Positions 5,587 to 7,440 of a stretch of DNA of 7,440 bases are shown here, in pieces (position 1 is the stretch's first letter; every line of letters starts with the position of its first letter). The notes under the pieces are model-generated. The model did no database searches and had not been told where the DNA came from. It worked only from the letters and a program-made list of their open reading frames with translations. Position numbers and translations under genes: made by a program. The stretch comes from an uncultured Ruminococcus sp. (GTDB taxonomy: Bacteria; Bacillota; Clostridia; Oscillospirales; Ruminococcaceae), in assembly GCA_902796865.1 (NCBI GenBank), contig CADBQZ010000092.1:1-7440 (forward strand). Reading direction: 5' to 3'.

Positions 5587-7440
5587 GAAAATAAAACTAT
5601 TAATGTAGAGGAACTTATAGAAAGATATGAGGATATGGGGATACATCTGTATCTTGATGATGATAAGCTGAAATTCAAAGCACCTGTCGGGGCTATGACT
5701 TCCGAAAGAAAGCAGGAGCTTAAAAAATATAAGGAGATGCTGATAACATATCTGAAATATGAGGACGAGGAAATACCTGTTTCGGATACAGACAATCGCT
5801 TCAGCATTTTTCCGCTTACGAATATACAGGCGGCTTATCTTACAGGCAGAGGACAGAATTACAGCTATGGCGGCGTGAGCTGTCATGCTTATGGCGAAGT
5901 TATACTTGAAAAGACAGATAAAGACAGGATGGAGGAAGCCTTTCACCGTGTTATCTTAAGACATGATATGCTTCGTGCCGTTGTCTTTCAGGAGGGGTAT
6001 CAGCAGGTATTGAAAGAAGCAGAACTTCCTGAGCTTAAAAGTACTGTTTGCAGCAGCGAAATGGAATTTGAAAAAGTTTCAATGCAGGTAAGACAGGAAC
6101 TTATGTACAAACAGTATGAGCTTGGAAAGTTCCCGATGTATGATCTTTGTCTTACAAGCTTTGACGATAAGACTATCATGCACTTTTCAATAGATATGCT
6201 TCTTGCAGACTTCCCCAGTGTAAATATCATATTAAATGATCTTATGACTTTTTATAATGATCCTGACAGCGATATGCCGGAGCCTGATATCACATTCAGG
6301 GACATACTTCTTTTCCGTCAGTCAAGAAAAAATTCAAAAAGAGGCAAGGAGAAATATCAGCAGGATAAGGCGTATTGGCTTGAACGTGCAGAAGATTTTC
6401 CTTCTGCACCTAATCTGCCGGCTGCCGGCAAACCCGACGGAGGAGAGATAATACAATTTTGCAAACTGATAGACAGCAATCAGAAGGAACGATTAACAAA
6501 GTTTGCAGGAAAAAATCATATCACGCCTTCTGCATTGATATTAGCGGCTTATGCGCAGGTGATCGCAAGATGGTCGGATACAGAAAGATTTGCTCTTAAT
6601 ATTACTAAAATGGACAGACCGCAGGTGCATCCGCATATGTCTCAGGTGGTGGGTGACTTTACAGATGTTATCGTTCTTGATGCGGATTTTTCGGAAAAGC
6701 TTCCGTTTATCGGCAATGCAAAAAAGCTTCAGAACAGACTTTGGACCGACCTGGAACACAGCAGCTATTCCGGTATAGATTTTCTAAGAGAACTTAACAG
6801 GAAACGCAAAGAACCGATGATAGTACCGATAGTTTATACAAGTACGCTTGGCGTTGAAAATGCGGCTTCGGACAAGAAATACGAGCTTGCGTATGAGATA
6901 AGCCAGACACCGCAGGTATGGATAGACTGTCAGGTATCAGAAAGAAACGGCGGCATTTACATAAACTGGGACGTAAGAAAGGGCATTTTTGAGGAAAGTA
7001 TTATAAAAGATATGTTTGAGGCTTTGAGCCGTCTTATAGATGAACTTTCCGAAAATGATAAGGTATATCAAAGTCAATACCCTGTAGTACTTCCTGAAAG
7101 AACGGTTGATGTACGCCGCAAAGTAAATGATACCAAGAAGGATATACCGGCTTCTACACTGCTTGACGGTTTTATGGAGGCTGTGAATAATACGCCGGAA
7201 AGAGCAGCTGTCATATACGGAGACAAAGTATATAACTACAGAGAGCTTTACGACAGAGCCTGCTGTTATGGTGATGCACTTAAAAAAATAGGCTTCAAAA
7301 GAAATGAGCTGTGTGCGGTTTCGTGTCCGAAATCCTTTGAGCAGATCGCAGCTGTATTAGGTATACTGCTTGCAGGCGGAGCATATGTACCTATACTTGA
7401 TTCACAGCCTGTTTCAAGAAAAAATAAGATACTTGAAAGA
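5584..7440 (+). CDS. NRPS protein: TubC-type docking domain, heterocyclization (Cy) domain, adenylation domain (3' partial)
   Basis: The frame stays open to the window edge, giving 619 residues. Residues about 6-58 (VEELIERYEDMGIHLYLDDD, then KLKFKAP and a basic helix) match the TubC N-terminal docking fold, which binds the C-terminus of the upstream synthetase. A complete Cy domain follows: FPLTNIQAAYLTGR (76-89), RHDML (126-130), DMLLADFPS (204-212), TPSALILAAYAQVIARW (314-330), GDFTDVIVL (357-365), PIVYTS (415-420), and SQTPQVWID (440-448) ending in WD (462-463). The DxxxxDxxS motif (D204, D209, S212) replaces the HHxxxDG of ordinary condensation domains. Cy domains form the peptide bond and cyclodehydrate a Cys, Ser or Thr side chain to thiazoline or oxazoline. 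After a linker with NDTKKDIP (514-521), an adenylation domain begins with YNYREL (550-555) and AGGAYVPILD (597-606). The window ends before the specificity-determining cores, so its substrate is not readable here. Confidence 0.95.
   Translation, partial: MENKTINVEELIERYEDMGIHLYLDDDKLKFKAPVGAMTSERKQELKKYKEMLITYLKYEDEEIPVSDTDNRFSIFPLTNIQAAYLTGRGQNYSYGGVSCHAYGEVILEKTDKDRMEEAFHRVILRHDMLRAVVFQEGYQQVLKEAELPELKSTVCSSEMEFEKVSMQVRQELMYKQYELGKFPMYDLCLTSFDDKTIMHFSIDMLLADFPSVNIILNDLMTFYNDPDSDMPEPDITFRDILLFRQSRKNSKRGKEKYQQDKAYWLERAEDFPSAPNLPAAGKPDGGEIIQFCKLIDSNQKERLTKFAGKNHITPSALILAAYAQVIARWSDTERFALNITKMDRPQVHPHMSQVVGDFTDVIVLDADFSEKLPFIGNAKKLQNRLWTDLEHSSYSGIDFLRELNRKRKEPMIVPIVYTSTLGVENAASDKKYELAYEISQTPQVWIDCQVSERNGGIYINWDVRKGIFEESIIKDMFEALSRLIDELSENDKVYQSQYPVVLPERTVDVRRKVNDTKKDIPASTLLDGFMEAVNNTPERAAVIYGDKVYNYRELYDRACCYGDALKKIGFKRNELCAVSCPKSFEQIAAVLGILLAGGAYVPILDSQPVSRKNKILER

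Noticed and set aside
6257..6778. Short plus-strand open frames at 6257-6451 and 6590-6778.
   Set aside because: Both are out of frame within the Cy domain coding region, which is unbroken from 5584 to the window end. They show no recognisable motif.
5809..6972. Ordinary peptide-bond condensation (C) or epimerization domain.
   Set aside because: The HHxxxDG motif is absent. DxxxxDxxS and the other Cy-specific motifs are present.

Overview
The window carries five genes, all on the + strand and closely packed. They look like the front part of a non-ribosomal peptide (NRPS) biosynthesis and export operon from a low-GC Gram-positive anaerobe. Support for that origin is modest: strong GGAGG-type ribosome binding sites, very heavy use of ATA (Ile) and AGA/AGG (Arg) codons, and A+T-rich DNA. 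The style fits Clostridia of the Ruminococcus/Lachnospiraceae type, but no marker gene is present to fix the taxon.

Layout: (1) 1-591, the C-terminal 196 residues of a MacB/LolD-type ABC ATPase, cut by the left window edge. (2) 613-2859, its FtsX-type permease, a tandem duplication of two 4-helix halves in one chain. (3) 2876-3595, a stand-alone type II thioesterase. (4) A 93-bp gap (3596-3688) with a strong 17-bp-stem hairpin and a possible promoter. (5) 3689-5584, a two-domain NRPS protein (adenylation plus peptidyl carrier). Its specificity pocket reads DLYNLSLVWK, one conservative change from the well-known cysteine code. (6) 5584-7440, a second NRPS protein sharing one base with the previous gene (TAATG). 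It starts with a TubC-type docking domain, continues with a complete heterocyclization (Cy) domain, and enters a second adenylation domain before the right edge cuts it.

How they would work together (inference): the first NRPS protein activates L-Cys and holds it on its carrier. Its acidic C-terminal tail docks on the TubC-type N-terminus of the second protein. The Cy domain then condenses cysteine with the next residue (Cys, Ser or Thr, chosen by an adenylation domain mostly outside the window) and cyclodehydrates it to a thiazoline or oxazoline. The type II thioesterase would clear mis-primed carriers, and the ABC pair would export the product or give self-protection. A Cys-first, azoline-second assembly line suggests a thiol/azoline peptide, possibly metal-binding. 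The product cannot be named from this window. No RNA genes, mobile elements or CRISPR arrays were seen, and no stretch over 300 bp lacks a gene.
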